64,000 bases of DNA from Pacificispira spongiicola (GTDB lineage Bacteria > Pseudomonadota > Alphaproteobacteria > UBA8366 > Aestuariispiraceae). The position numbers were made by a program, and so were the translations under genes. Under the pieces are notes generated by a model that had not been told where the DNA came from, made no database searches, and was given only the letters and a program-made list of their open reading frames with translations. The stretch is taken from positions 620,001-684,000 of the forward strand of contig NZ_JABBNT010000002.1 of assembly GCF_012926505.1 (NCBI RefSeq), written 5' to 3'. This document shows positions 1-8,342 of the stretch, piece by piece. Within the stretch, counting starts at the first letter, position 1, and the number at the start of each line of letters is the position of its first letter.

Positions 1-936
1 GCGCACGAACAGCACGACCAGCAGCAGGATGATGCCGAAGGGCAGATGCCAATAGACACCGGCACCGTCCGCGAACAGATCCATCACATCCGGTATGAAT
101 TCTTCCAAAAGCAGGAAGGACAGCACGCCGTAGACCGGCCCGATGATCGACCCGCTACCGCCCAGGACGACCATGAAGATCAATTCGCCGGAACGGCCCC
201 ACCCCATCATGTCCGGGCTGATGAAATTGGTGAAGTTCCCCATCAACGCCCCGGCATAGCCGCACAAGGCGCCGGAAATGACATAGGCGACGAGGCGATA
301 GCGGTAGGTCGGATAACCGAGCGCGGACATGCGCTTCTCATTCGACTTCGCGCCCCGGATTACGCGCCCGAAGCGCGAGTTCACGATCCGGTGCAGAAGC
401 AACAGAACGCCGACCAGCGAGACGAAGCAAACGTAGTAGAAGGTCGACGGATCATCCAAGGCCAGGCCGTCGAACAACTCGCTGTCCGACCAGATCAGCA
501 GCCCATCGTCTCCGCCGTATTCTTCCAAAGACAGGAACAGGAAGAAGATCATCTGCGAGAACGCCATGGTGATCATGATGAAATGAACGCCCTTGGTACG
601 CAGACTGATCGCGCCCGTGACCAGCGCAAACAGGGCGCTGACGGCAATCGCCAGCGGGAAGTGCAGGAATCCCGAATAGTATTCGTAATAGATCGGAATT
701 CCGACCGCATAGGCACCGATACCGACAAAGGCGGCATGGCCGAAGCTGATCATTCCGCCGAAACCGAGAATAAGGTTCAGGCTGGCCGCCGCGACCGCCA
801 GAATGACGATACGGGTCGCGATATCCAGGTAGAAGGGTTGGTCGAAGACCGTTGTGAGAACCGGCATCAGCCCCAGCACGATCAGCACCGCTGCAGTCAC
901 CAGATTCTTGGGCGTTATAAGCGCAGAGAGATTCAT
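1..936 (-). CDS. livM: Branched-chain-type ABC transporter permease LivM (3' end outside window)
   Basis: This is the inner-membrane permease of a LivKHMGF-type importer, the second permease after LivH. The frame read back from an ATG at 936 gives a protein beginning MNLSALITPKNL, with several hydrophobic segments. A cytoplasmic loop reads RGAKSNEKRMSALGYPTYR, the conserved EAA-like contact for the ATPase. The start follows GGGAAGGAAGTCGAAAA by normal Shine-Dalgarno spacing and lies 18 bases after the livH stop, so the two are co-transcribed. The frame runs open to base 1, so the C-terminus is missing. The substrate cannot be read from the permease. The neighbouring aromatic-CoA genes make an aromatic acid as likely as leucine, isoleucine or valine. 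The ATPase genes livG and livF are expected just beyond the left edge. Confidence 0.9.
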   Translation of the reverse strand, partial: MNLSALITPKNLVTAAVLIVLGLMPVLTTVFDQPFYLDIATRIVILAVAAASLNLILGFGGMISFGHAAFVGIGAYAVGIPIYYEYYSGFLHFPLAIAVSALFALVTGAISLRTKGVHFIMITMAFSQMIFFLFLSLEEYGGDDGLLIWSDSELFDGLALDDPSTFYYVCFVSLVGVLLLLHRIVNSRFGRVIRGAKSNEKRMSALGYPTYRYRLVAYVISGALCGYAGALMGNFTNFISPDMMGWGRSGELIFMVVLGGSGSIIGPVYGVLSFLLLEEFIPDVMDLFADGAGVYWHLPFGIILLLVVLFVR

Positions 937-954
937 TTTTCGACTTCCTTCCCG

Positions 955-1878
955 TCACCGGACCTTGGGCGGGAACAGGCCCTGAGGCCGGACCGCGAGG
1001 ATCGCCGCCATCAGGATGTAGATCAGCATGGCGGAAATGGCGGGAGCCGCCGTTTCGGCGTTTTGATCCGACATGACGAGCTTGAAGAGTTGATCCAGGT
1101 AGGACCGGCCCAACGTGTCGATCATGCCGACGATCAACGCCCCGATGAAGGCGCCCTTGATGGATCCGATACCGCCGATGATGATAACGACGAAGGCGAC
1201 GATGATGATATCGTTGCCCATGCCGATCGACGCTTCGGTGATCGGCGAGATCATCATGCCCGCCAATCCGGCGATGGCCGCCCCGGCGGCGAAAACCAGC
1301 GAAAACAGATTCTTGATATCGATCCCCAGCGCCTGAACCATCGTGCGGTTCGACGCACCGGCGCGGATCAACATGCCGATCCGGGTTTTTGTCACGACCA
1401 GGAACAGGCCGAGCGCGACGGCCAAGCCAACGGCGATGATCGCGAGGCGATAACTGGGCACTTCGATCGTGCTGCTGAAGGCCACCTGGCCCTGCAGCCA
1501 GTCCGGCAGCGGGATGGACATGCCTTCCGCGCCCCATAGTAAATGCACACCCGTGTCGAAGATCAGGATGAGCCCGAAGGTCGCCAAAACGTGATCCAAG
1601 TGATCGCGGGCATAGATCGACCGCGCGACCAACCGTTCCGCGACATACCCCACGACCAGCGTCAGCGGCACCGCCAGAATCACCGCGAGAACGAAACTAT
1701 CCAGGAGATAGACCAGAGTCCCGCAGATATAGGCGCCGATCATATAGAACGATCCATGCGCCAGGTTGACGAAGTCCATGATACCGAAGATCAGGGTCAG
1801 CCCCGCCGCCACTAGAAACAGCAGGATTCCAAGCTGCAATCCATTCAGCAGCTGGGTTATCAGCAATGCGCTTTCCAT
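955..1878 (-). CDS. livH: Branched-chain-type ABC transporter permease LivH
   Basis: First inner-membrane permease of the high-affinity branched-chain-type importer, 307 aa with about eight hydrophobic segments. The N-terminus MESALLITQLLNGLQ followed by LTLIFGIMDFVNLAHG is the classic LivH signature. The loop NRTMVQALGID is the ATPase-contacting EAA-like region. An upstream in-frame ATG at 1899 adds seven Gly-rich residues with no ribosome site, so the ATG at 1878, preceded by GGGGGAGG, is preferred. It sits downstream of the substrate-binding-protein gene ending at 2004 and upstream of livM. The stem-loop at 1963-1990 between it and the binding protein gene would let the latter be expressed more strongly. 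Confidence 0.92.
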   Translation of the reverse strand: MESALLITQLLNGLQLGILLFLVAAGLTLIFGIMDFVNLAHGSFYMIGAYICGTLVYLLDSFVLAVILAVPLTLVVGYVAERLVARSIYARDHLDHVLATFGLILIFDTGVHLLWGAEGMSIPLPDWLQGQVAFSSTIEVPSYRLAIIAVGLAVALGLFLVVTKTRIGMLIRAGASNRTMVQALGIDIKNLFSLVFAAGAAIAGLAGMMISPITEASIGMGNDIIIVAFVVIIIGGIGSIKGAFIGALIVGMIDTLGRSYLDQLFKLVMSDQNAETAAPAISAMLIYILMAAILAVRPQGLFPPKVR

Positions 1879-1962
1879 ACCTCCCCCAAAACCCGGCATT
1901 CACACCGGCGTACTTTCGAGTTAGTGACCAACCAATTTAACACATACCCACACAGGCGATGA

Positions 1963-1990
1963 TCGGGAGAGGACTAACGTCCCCTCCCGA
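1963..1990 (-). terminator. Stem-loop between binding-protein gene and livH
   Basis: A 12-bp stem (1963-1974 with 1979-1990, one G-T pair) closes a 4-base loop just after the stop of the binding-protein gene. No U-run follows on the minus strand. It is more likely an mRNA-stabilising or attenuating hairpin than a full terminator. Such elements are common after binding-protein genes in ABC operons. Confidence 0.5.
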
Positions 1991-2003
1991 GAACCGACCG
2001 TGC

Positions 2004-3191
2004 TCACATCTTGCATTCGGAGGCGTAGCTATCGACCGCGTCCTCCGTCACCTTAGAGACGATTTTCGTCGTCCAACGACCGTCTTCGTCGGCGACCACT
2101 TCACGCAGGTAGAAGTCCTGGATCGGGAAGTGGTTGTTGCCGAATTTGAAGTCGCCGCGCAGCGAGTCGAAATCCGCTTTTTCCAGCGCCGCACGAACCG
2201 CGTCCTGATCGGACAGGTCGCCACCGACCGCATCCACCGCCGACTTGATCAGCATGATCGCGTCATAGGCCTGCTGGGCATAGTAGGACGGATACGCGCC
2301 GTGTTTCGCCTTATAGTCCGCGACGAACTTCTTGGTCGCCGGGTTGTCCATATCGGGCGACCATTGCAGGGTTTCCCGCGCGCCCAGAACCCCGGTCAGA
2401 CCGGCGTCCTGCAGTTTCGGCAGCGAGATGGAATCCAGCGTGAAGACGGAATACAGCGGCATCGTATCCGCCACGCCCGACTGGACATATTGCTGAATGA
2501 AGGCGTTGCCGGCCTTGCCAGGATAGAAAATCCAGATCGCTTCCGCGCCGGACGCCTTCGCCTTCGCCAGTTCCGCGGAGAAGTCGAGCTGTGCGTCGGC
2601 CCCCCACTTGGTCATGTCCTTACCCTTGATCTCGCCGTTATAGGCGCCTTCAAGCGCCCCGGTCTGATCCTTTCCTGACGCGTAGTTCGGCGCCATCAAA
2701 TACAGCGACTTCACGCCCATCTGGTTCAGGACGGCGCCCATCGCTTCGGCGGGCTGGCCGTTCTGCCAGGACACGTTGAAGAAATTCTTGTGGCAGCCCT
2801 TGCCCGCCAACTGGGACGGACCGGCATTGGCACTGATCAGGAAGGTGCCGTTGTCCAGGATCGCCTTGGACGAGGCGAGCAACACGTGGCTCCAGATGAA
2901 GCCGGTCATGAAATCGACCTTGTCCTGTTTCAGCAGCTTGTCGGTCGATTGCTTACCGGTCGCCGGCGTGAAACCGTCGTCCTCGAAAATGATTTCCGCC
3001 TTACGGCCGCCCATTTCGCCGCCGATATGCTCCATCGCCAGTTCTGCGGCATTCTTCATTTCGAAGCCGATAACAGCGGCGGGCGTCGTCAGCGAGGTGA
3101 CGAAACCAATCTTGATCGGATCATCTTGGGCAAGGGCCGGGCTGGCGGTGACAACGGTCCCGAGAAGGACCGCGATTAACGATTTTCTCAC
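2004..3191 (-). CDS. Periplasmic branched-chain-type substrate-binding protein, copy 1
   Basis: Periplasmic type-I binding protein (LivK/Peripla_BP_6 family), 395 aa. A signal peptide of about 22 residues (RKSLIAVLLGTVVTASPALA) precedes the mature start QDDPIKIGFVTSLTTP. The two-lobed ligand domain fills the rest and ends in ASECKM. The start is a GTG at 3191 with GGGAG eight bases upstream; the longer open frame to 3422 adds residues that do not look like a signal peptide. It is a close paralogue of the gene at 3633-4817: long stretches such as IKGKDMTKWGADAQLDFSAE are almost the same. It feeds the LivH/LivM permeases directly downstream. A benzoate-CoA-ligase-like gene nearby suggests an aromatic ligand, as in the Rhodopseudomonas hba cluster; this is inference. 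Confidence 0.92.
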   Translation of the reverse strand: MRKSLIAVLLGTVVTASPALAQDDPIKIGFVTSLTTPAAVIGFEMKNAAELAMEHIGGEMGGRKAEIIFEDDGFTPATGKQSTDKLLKQDKVDFMTGFIWSHVLLASSKAILDNGTFLISANAGPSQLAGKGCHKNFFNVSWQNGQPAEAMGAVLNQMGVKSLYLMAPNYASGKDQTGALEGAYNGEIKGKDMTKWGADAQLDFSAELAKAKASGAEAIWIFYPGKAGNAFIQQYVQSGVADTMPLYSVFTLDSISLPKLQDAGLTGVLGARETLQWSPDMDNPATKKFVADYKAKHGAYPSYYAQQAYDAIMLIKSAVDAVGGDLSDQDAVRAALEKADFDSLRGDFKFGNNHFPIQDFYLREVVADEDGRWTTKIVSKVTEDAVDSYASECKM

Positions 3192-3385
3192 GTATAAGTC
3201 TCCCAGTTCGTAAGTCCGCAAGGACTTGTTAGAAACGCGTTCAACGGACAGTTCCGGACGTTTCCAACCAGTCTGCGGGCACGGGAGACTTAGGCCTCTC
3301 TTCTTCCCACTTCGGGAACAGGAATAGCCATGAATCCTGCGTCCCTTCGAAACATGACGCATCGGGATCAGCGGTGCTGCGCACG

Positions 3386-3442
3386 TCATTGTTTCATGCC
3401 TATATTTTTTAAGCTTAAACATTCTCTTTTATGCGACACAAG
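3386..3442 (-). promoter_or_regulatory. Promoter/operator of binding-protein copy 1
   Basis: On the minus strand a -35-like TTGTGT (3436-3441) is followed by a 16-base spacer and a -10-like TTTAAG (3414-3419). That -10 lies inside the perfect palindrome TTTAAGCTTAAA (3408-3419). Thirteen bases further down is AAACAATGA (3386-3394). The same elements with the same spacings stand upstream of copy 2 (5031-5086). The start codon is about 215 bases away, so the leader is long. The rest of the 3192-3632 gap shows no convincing gene. Confidence 0.6.
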
Positions 3443-3589
3443 ATGAATTCGCGTCTTTCCCAATTTTCGCCCGCTGTGGTCCGACATCGACAAGGCACCC
3501 TTCGCATTGTCGCCGGATCGGGGACGCCAGGCATCGGCAATCAGACGAGAAAACCAGGAAAGTTCATACTCAAAGTCACTAAAGGCGCA

Positions 3590-3616
3590 TGGGGCGACGC
3601 CATCGACGCCGCCCCA
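3590..3616 (-). terminator. Stem-loop after binding-protein copy 2
   Basis: A 10-bp GC-rich stem (3590-3599 with 3607-3616, one G-T pair) with a 7-base loop lies just beyond the stop at 3633. It has no T-run. It is placed like the stem-loop after copy 1, so a stabilising or partial-termination role is likely. Confidence 0.45.
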
Positions 3617-3632
3617 CGACAACCGTTAAATT

Positions 3633-4817
3633 TTACATTTTGCACTGGTCGACGTAGTTATCGACCGCGTTTTCATAGACCGTGCCGACGATTTTGGTCG
3701 TCCAGCGGCCTTCGGAATCCACGACCGCTTCACGGACGTAGAAGTTTTCGATCGGGAAGTGGTTCTTACCGAATTTGAACGCACCGCGGACCGAATCGAA
3801 GTCGGCCTTTTCCAGCGCCGCGCGAACCGCGTCCTTGTCGGACAGGTCGCCGCCGACAGCGTCTACCGCAGACTTGATCAGCATGATCGCGTCATAGGAC
3901 TGCTGACCGTAATAGGACGGATAGACACCGTATTTGGCCAGGTAGTCGCCGACGAACTTCTTGTTGGCCGGGTTGTCCATGTCCGGGGACCAATGCTGCG
4001 TCGCACGGGAGCCCAACACGCCGGTCAGGTTGGCTTCCTGCAGCTTCGGCAGGGAGATCGCGTCCACGGTGAACACCGAATACAGCGGCAGCGATTCCTG
4101 CAGACCCGCCTGGGTATACTGCTGGATGAAGGCGCCACCGGCCTTACCCGGATAGAAGACCCAGATCGCTTCCGCGCCCGACGCCTTCGCCTTGGCAAGT
4201 TCCGCAGAGAAGTCGAGCTGCGCATCCGCACCCCACTTCGTCAGGTCCTTGCCTTTGATTTCGCCTTTGAACGTACGCTCGACACCGGCGACCATGTCCT
4301 TACCGGCGGCATAGTTCGGGGCCATGATGTAGACCGACTTCACGCCGTTCTGGTTCAGCACCTCACCCAGGGCTTCCGGGGTCTGGTCGTTCTGCCAGGA
4401 CGTGCTGAAGAAGTTCTTGTGGCAGCCTTTGCCGGCAAGCTGCGACGGGCCGGCATTCGTGCTGATCAGGAACGTGTCGCTGTCGAGCACCGTCTTGGAC
4501 GACGCGAGCAGAACGTGGCTCCAGATGAAGCCGGTCACGAAGTCGACCTTGTCCTGCTTGACCAACTTGTCAGCGGCCTGTTTGCCGACTTCCGGCTTGA
4601 ACGCGTCGTCTTCGAAGATGACTTCGACCTGACGACCGCCCATTTCGGCATTGATATGCTCGATAGCCAGTTCGACGGAATTTTTCATGTCGTTGCCGAT
4701 GACGGCGGCGGGCGTCGTCAGCGACGTAATAAAGCCGATCTTCACCGGATCGGCTGCAACGGCCGGAGCCGCCAGAACGGCGGAGCCCAGCGCGGCCGCC
4801 AGAACGAGTTTCTTCAT
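3633..4817 (-). CDS. Periplasmic branched-chain-type substrate-binding protein, copy 2
   Basis: Second periplasmic Peripla_BP_6/LivK-family binding protein, 394 aa. The signal peptide is MKKLVLAAALGSAVLAAPAVA with mature start ADPVKIGFITSLTTP. Start ATG 4817 has GGGAGAGAAAGTG upstream; 52 further in-frame codons upstream are not protein-like. Residues expected in the ligand cleft (around GFIWSHVLLASSK and NAGPSQLAGKGCHKNFF) are kept in both copies. The copies differ most in the middle of the mature protein (VAGVERTF against TGALEGAY), which may alter ligand range. The gene has its own promoter and a 3' stem-loop, so it can be expressed apart from copy 1. It lies between the fumarylacetoacetate-hydrolase-family gene and copy 1. 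Confidence 0.92.
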   Translation of the reverse strand: MKKLVLAAALGSAVLAAPAVAADPVKIGFITSLTTPAAVIGNDMKNSVELAIEHINAEMGGRQVEVIFEDDAFKPEVGKQAADKLVKQDKVDFVTGFIWSHVLLASSKTVLDSDTFLISTNAGPSQLAGKGCHKNFFSTSWQNDQTPEALGEVLNQNGVKSVYIMAPNYAAGKDMVAGVERTFKGEIKGKDLTKWGADAQLDFSAELAKAKASGAEAIWVFYPGKAGGAFIQQYTQAGLQESLPLYSVFTVDAISLPKLQEANLTGVLGSRATQHWSPDMDNPANKKFVGDYLAKYGVYPSYYGQQSYDAIMLIKSAVDAVGGDLSDKDAVRAALEKADFDSVRGAFKFGKNHFPIENFYVREAVVDSEGRWTTKIVGTVYENAVDNYVDQCKM

Positions 4818-5030
4818 CACTTTCTCTCCCTGTCTTAAGAGCTCTTCCGAACTCGACGAAAACGCAACAATACTAGGAACGCATCGGTTCCAGGTGTTTT
4901 GCGGGTTCTTGGAGGATTGACGCCTCTTCTTTTCCCCACCCAGGCAAGTATCCCACCTAAGGGTCACATGCACTATAGTTCATCATGTTTGCCGCGCAAC
5001 GACGAAATCTGACCTATCTTGCATGCAGTT

Positions 5031-5086
5031 TCATTGTTTGAAGCTTCGAATATTTAAGCTTAAACATTAGCCTCCTCTGGACGCAA
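5031..5086 (-). promoter_or_regulatory. Promoter/operator of binding-protein copy 2
   Basis: On the minus strand TTGCGT (5081-5086), a 16-base spacer and TTTAAG (5059-5064) form a promoter-like pair. The -10 lies inside palindrome TTTAAGCTTAAA (5053-5064), and AAACAATGA (5031-5039) follows after 13 bases. All spacings match those at 3386-3441. A second GAAGCTTC palindrome lies in the 13-base gap. The start codon is about 235 bases away. The rest of 4818-5104 shows no gene. Confidence 0.6.
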
Positions 5087-5104
5087 GGTGTATTGCCGCC
5101 TTGC

Positions 5105-5800
5105 TCATACGATCTTGACGCGAAGGGCACCGACGCCTTCCGCACTGCCGTCCAACACATCGCCCTTCTGAACCGGGCCGACACCGGCGGGCGTTCCTGT
5201 GAATATCAGATCGCCGGGATACAGGCGATGATACTTGGACAGATCCTCGACAATCTCGCGAGTGTTCCAAATCATCTCCTCCATCGCCGCGTCTTGGCGG
5301 GTTTCGCCGTTCACGGACAGCGCGATACGACCGGATGCTATCTCGCCGCTGGTGCCGATCGGGACGATATCGCCGATCGGGGCCGCCAAGGCGAAGCTTT
5401 TGCCGTTATCCCAGGGCCGCCCCTTGTCGCGGGCCGCCAGTTGCAGGTCGCGCCGCGTCATATCCAACCCGACGGCATAGCCGAAGACATGCGCCGGCAC
5501 GTCGGACTGGGCGATGTCGGCGCCTTCCTTGCCGATGGCCACAACCAGTTCGATTTCATAGTGATAGTTCGACGTCATCACCGGATAGGGAACCTCCGTC
5601 ACCTCCCCGGGCGGGCAATACAGAATCGCGTCCTGCGCCTTGGTGAAAAAGAACGGCGGATCGCGGTCCGTCGCCCCCATTTCCGACCGGTGCGCCCAAT
5701 AGTTCCGGCCCACGCAATAGATATTGCGGACCGGGAACAGGTCGTCGCTGCCGCGAATGGGAACGGCGGGAACGGGTCGGGTCGGGAAAACGAAGCTCAT
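5105..5800 (-). CDS. Fumarylacetoacetate hydrolase family protein (fumarylpyruvate hydrolase-like)
   Basis: Cytoplasmic metal-dependent C-C bond hydrolase of the FAH superfamily, 231 aa, the size of single-domain members such as NagK fumarylpyruvate hydrolase. The N-terminal part contains IYCVGRNYWAHRSEMG. The fold's metal ligands are provided by YHYEIELVVAIG (two Glu) and the Asp of VGLDMTRRDLQ; the C-terminal GDLIFTGTPAGVGPVQ loop is also typical. It starts 12 bases after the stop of the 5'-nucleotidase gene. NagK-type enzymes finish the gentisate pathway (fumarylpyruvate to fumarate and pyruvate), which would suit the CoA ligase and monooxygenase further up the operon. No gentisate dioxygenase or isomerase is in the window, so the exact substrate is unproven. 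Confidence 0.88.
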   Translation of the reverse strand: MSFVFPTRPVPAVPIRGSDDLFPVRNIYCVGRNYWAHRSEMGATDRDPPFFFTKAQDAILYCPPGEVTEVPYPVMTSNYHYEIELVVAIGKEGADIAQSDVPAHVFGYAVGLDMTRRDLQLAARDKGRPWDNGKSFALAAPIGDIVPIGTSGEIASGRIALSVNGETRQDAAMEEMIWNTREIVEDLSKYHRLYPGDLIFTGTPAGVGPVQKGDVLDGSAEGVGALRVKIV

Positions 5801-5812
5801 ATCCGAATACCT

Positions 5813-7627
5813 CTACGGGATGAACCGCTGTGTGGAATAGTCTTCGACCGGCAGTTTCCCGACGGTTCCGCGCAGCTTCACATAGTCGACGAAGGATTTC
5901 GCATAGTCCAGATAGGTATCCACCGACCGGCCGCTATCGGTGACGGTCTTGAAGGTCAGATACCCGTCCCGGCCCGCGCCGATATAGTCGTTGGTGATGA
6001 CCTTGTAGGACCGATCGGGATCGAGCGGAACCCAGGCATCGTCATGCATGCCCCGGAATTCGATATCGGTCAGACGCGCACCCTTTTCGGCCGCCACGGT
6101 CACCGTCCACCGCAATCCGGAGGCATAGGGATAGGCGCCGGTGGAGCCGTCCGGCTGCAAGGCGTAATCCAAAGCGTCTTCCAGAACGGACTTGATCTCC
6201 GCGCCGGTCATCGTCAGTTCCACCAGCGTGTTGGAAAACGGCAGCATCAAATAGGCATCGCCGACCGTGACCGGACCGGCGGCCTGATCGACGCGCACGC
6301 CGCCCGCATTCTGGATGGCGATATCCCCGGTCTTCGACATTTCCCGGAAGGCAAAGGCGACCAGCGTCGCAATATCCGACCCATGATCCGCCGTCGCAGA
6401 CACATCGCAAATCTTCGACCGGCCTTGCCCCGGAATTCGTTCCAGGCACAACGTGTCCGATGCCTCGCCGATCACTTCCTTCTTACGTGCGTCGACCTCT
6501 CCCGCGTAACGGTCCAGCGCGGCCTTGGCTACCGGATCTTCACCGCTCACGGACAGGTTCGGATCGGCGTCGATCGCCGCGAGCACGGCGGCGCGAGCGG
6601 CGCCTTCCAGTTCGACCCGGTCGCCGCCGGCGTTCTTGCGCCGGAAGCTATCCGCCAGCGGTATATGCGGCGTGCCGGAACAGGCGGTCACGCGCCCCGT
6701 ATCGTCAAAATCAACGGCCAGTTCACCGACCACACGGGCATATTCCCAAGCCTGGGCGACGCAGACGGTCGCGCCGTCCTTGCCAGCAACGACGGTCGGA
6801 TAGGGCCCCTGCGCATTCAGGCCGACCCCGTCGAAATCGCCTAACAAGGTGTGGGAATCCCCGCCGATGATCACATCGACACCGGTCAGAGTCTTCGCCA
6901 ATTCAAGGTCGTTCCGATACTGATAGTGCGTCAGCAGGACGATGCGATCGACCCCCTTTGCCGTCAGTTCGTCGATATATTTCTGCGCGGTTTCCGCCTC
7001 GTCCAGAAACATCGTCGTCGGATCGGGACTGGAGGAATTCTTGGTCTTCGACGCGATATCGATGCCGATAATCCCGACTTCGGCGCCACCGACATCGGTC
7101 ACTAAATAAGGCTGCAGATAGGCCGGGCCGTCGGCGGGCGCCAAGGGCGACACGCCTTTCTCCGGCACCACATTCGCGGCCAGGACCGGCGTGTCGCAGT
7201 CGCCCTTCGCCAGGAAATCCAGAAAGGTTTTCAGCCCGGCATCGCCATTGTCGAATTCGTGGTTGCCCAGCGCGAAAGCGTCGAAGCAGATGCTGTTCAT
7301 CAGGTCGGCATCCGCCGCGCCGTCGAATAGGGTGAAAAACAAATCGCCCGTCACCGCATCGCCTGCATGCAATTTCAGAACGTTGGCGCGTTCCGACTCC
7401 AGCTTTCGGATCACCGCCGCCGCCATGGGAAACCCGCCGGCCTTCACCCGCGTCTTTTCGCCCGCGAGCATCAGATCCAGGCTGCCGTCCGCTTCCAGAT
7501 GGGAATGGCTGTCATTCATATGCAGGATTGTCAGGTCCGCCGCCTGCGCCGTCGCCATACCGATCCCGGCAAGCAAGGCCGTCATCGTAAAACCTGCAAC
7601 CGCGTATTTCCGGTAAATGGCAGTCAT
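5813..7627 (-). CDS. Periplasmic bifunctional metallophosphatase / 5'-nucleotidase (UshA family)
   Basis: Exported metallophosphoesterase with a 5'-nucleotidase C-terminal domain, 604 aa. A signal peptide (IYRKYAVAGFTMTALLAGIG ending AQA) is followed by the metal-binding motifs LHMNDSHSH, GNHEFDNGDAG, LLTHYQYRND and GGDSHTLLG in the first 270 residues. The substrate-binding 5_nucleotid_C domain follows (IQNAGGVRVD, LPFSNTLVEL, INDYIGAG-like NDYIGAGRDGYL). It would hydrolyse nucleotides or nucleotide sugars in the periplasm. The start is ATG 7627 with GAGAGGGGGCG upstream; 15 further codons upstream are not signal-like. Its place inside an aromatic-degradation gene string is odd. The 108-base gap upstream of it may hold a separate promoter. 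Confidence 0.9.
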   Translation of the reverse strand: MTAIYRKYAVAGFTMTALLAGIGMATAQAADLTILHMNDSHSHLEADGSLDLMLAGEKTRVKAGGFPMAAAVIRKLESERANVLKLHAGDAVTGDLFFTLFDGAADADLMNSICFDAFALGNHEFDNGDAGLKTFLDFLAKGDCDTPVLAANVVPEKGVSPLAPADGPAYLQPYLVTDVGGAEVGIIGIDIASKTKNSSSPDPTTMFLDEAETAQKYIDELTAKGVDRIVLLTHYQYRNDLELAKTLTGVDVIIGGDSHTLLGDFDGVGLNAQGPYPTVVAGKDGATVCVAQAWEYARVVGELAVDFDDTGRVTACSGTPHIPLADSFRRKNAGGDRVELEGAARAAVLAAIDADPNLSVSGEDPVAKAALDRYAGEVDARKKEVIGEASDTLCLERIPGQGRSKICDVSATADHGSDIATLVAFAFREMSKTGDIAIQNAGGVRVDQAAGPVTVGDAYLMLPFSNTLVELTMTGAEIKSVLEDALDYALQPDGSTGAYPYASGLRWTVTVAAEKGARLTDIEFRGMHDDAWVPLDPDRSYKVITNDYIGAGRDGYLTFKTVTDSGRSVDTYLDYAKSFVDYVKLRGTVGKLPVEDYSTQRFIP

Positions 7628-7735
7628 GGACGCCCCCTCTCCCACGATGACCCGTCCGATATATTCGGACACGCGAATGCTAGGCGCATCACCGGGTCCG
7701 GCGCAACCGTTCCCCGCTGAATTCCTGGGATCGCG

Positions 7736-8341
7736 TTACCCATCGGCCAACCCACCCGGCGCGAACGCCGCCAATACGACCACGACGATCATAGAGGCCG
7801 CCATGAACAGGTTGACCATCCGTTGGCGCTGCGGGCTCAAATCGAGACGATGCAGCGATATTCCTGCCCACAGCCACGCGAAATGGATCGGAATCCAGAT
7901 CGCGCTCATGATCGCCAGCTTAAGGACGGCCTCCAGCCCCGTATTGTCGGGCAGGAAGGCAAACCCGCTGAACAATGTGGTATGGACGGCATAGGCCTTC
8001 GGATTGATCGCTTGAAGCGCCACGCCGCCGACCACACCGGGCGGTTCCGCCTTTTCGATAAAGGCGACCTTCGCCCCCGCGAAGGCGATCTTGTAGGCGA
8101 GGTAGAGAAGATAACAACCGGACGCGACCAGAAGCGCCGTGCGGATTGCCGGATTGGCCAGGAACACCGCCGCCACGCCGGACACGACGGCCAACGCGAC
8201 CGCCGTGTTTCCGATAAACAGCCCGACGACGTAGCGCGTACCCGCTTTCGCGCCGTAACCGCTGCCCACGCCCGCGGTGGATAAAACCCCCGGCCCCGGT
8301 GTGATGATCAAAAAGAACACGGCGGCGGCGAAGGCGAGCAT
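7736..8341 (-). CDS. LysE/RhtB family exporter
   Basis: Inner-membrane exporter of the LysE/RhtB family, 201 aa with about six hydrophobic segments. Early family motifs are LIITPGPGVLSTAGVGSGYG and GLFIGNTAVALAVVSG; a later INPKAYAVHTTLFSGF is also typical (NPKA motif). Members export amino acids or related small molecules. The start codon lies one base after the stop of the CoA-ligase gene, so the two are translationally coupled. In this context it may relieve build-up of an amino-aromatic or amino-acid intermediate, which is inference. Confidence 0.87.
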   Translation of the reverse strand: MLAFAAAVFFLIITPGPGVLSTAGVGSGYGAKAGTRYVVGLFIGNTAVALAVVSGVAAVFLANPAIRTALLVASGCYLLYLAYKIAFAGAKVAFIEKAEPPGVVGGVALQAINPKAYAVHTTLFSGFAFLPDNTGLEAVLKLAIMSAIWIPIHFAWLWAGISLHRLDLSPQRQRMVNLFMAASMIVVVVLAAFAPGGLADG

Positions 8342-8342
8342 A

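Noticed and set aside
46-1539. A 497-codon plus-strand open frame and similar long frames opposite real genes
   Set aside because: It lies antisense to livM and livH, is rich in Arg, Asp, Gln and His, and has no domain. Long antisense frames are common in GC-rich genes and many occur here.
3386-3622. A 78-codon minus-strand frame in the gap between binding-protein genes
   Set aside because: It has no ribosome site, crosses the stem-loop and promoter elements, and lacks protein-like composition.
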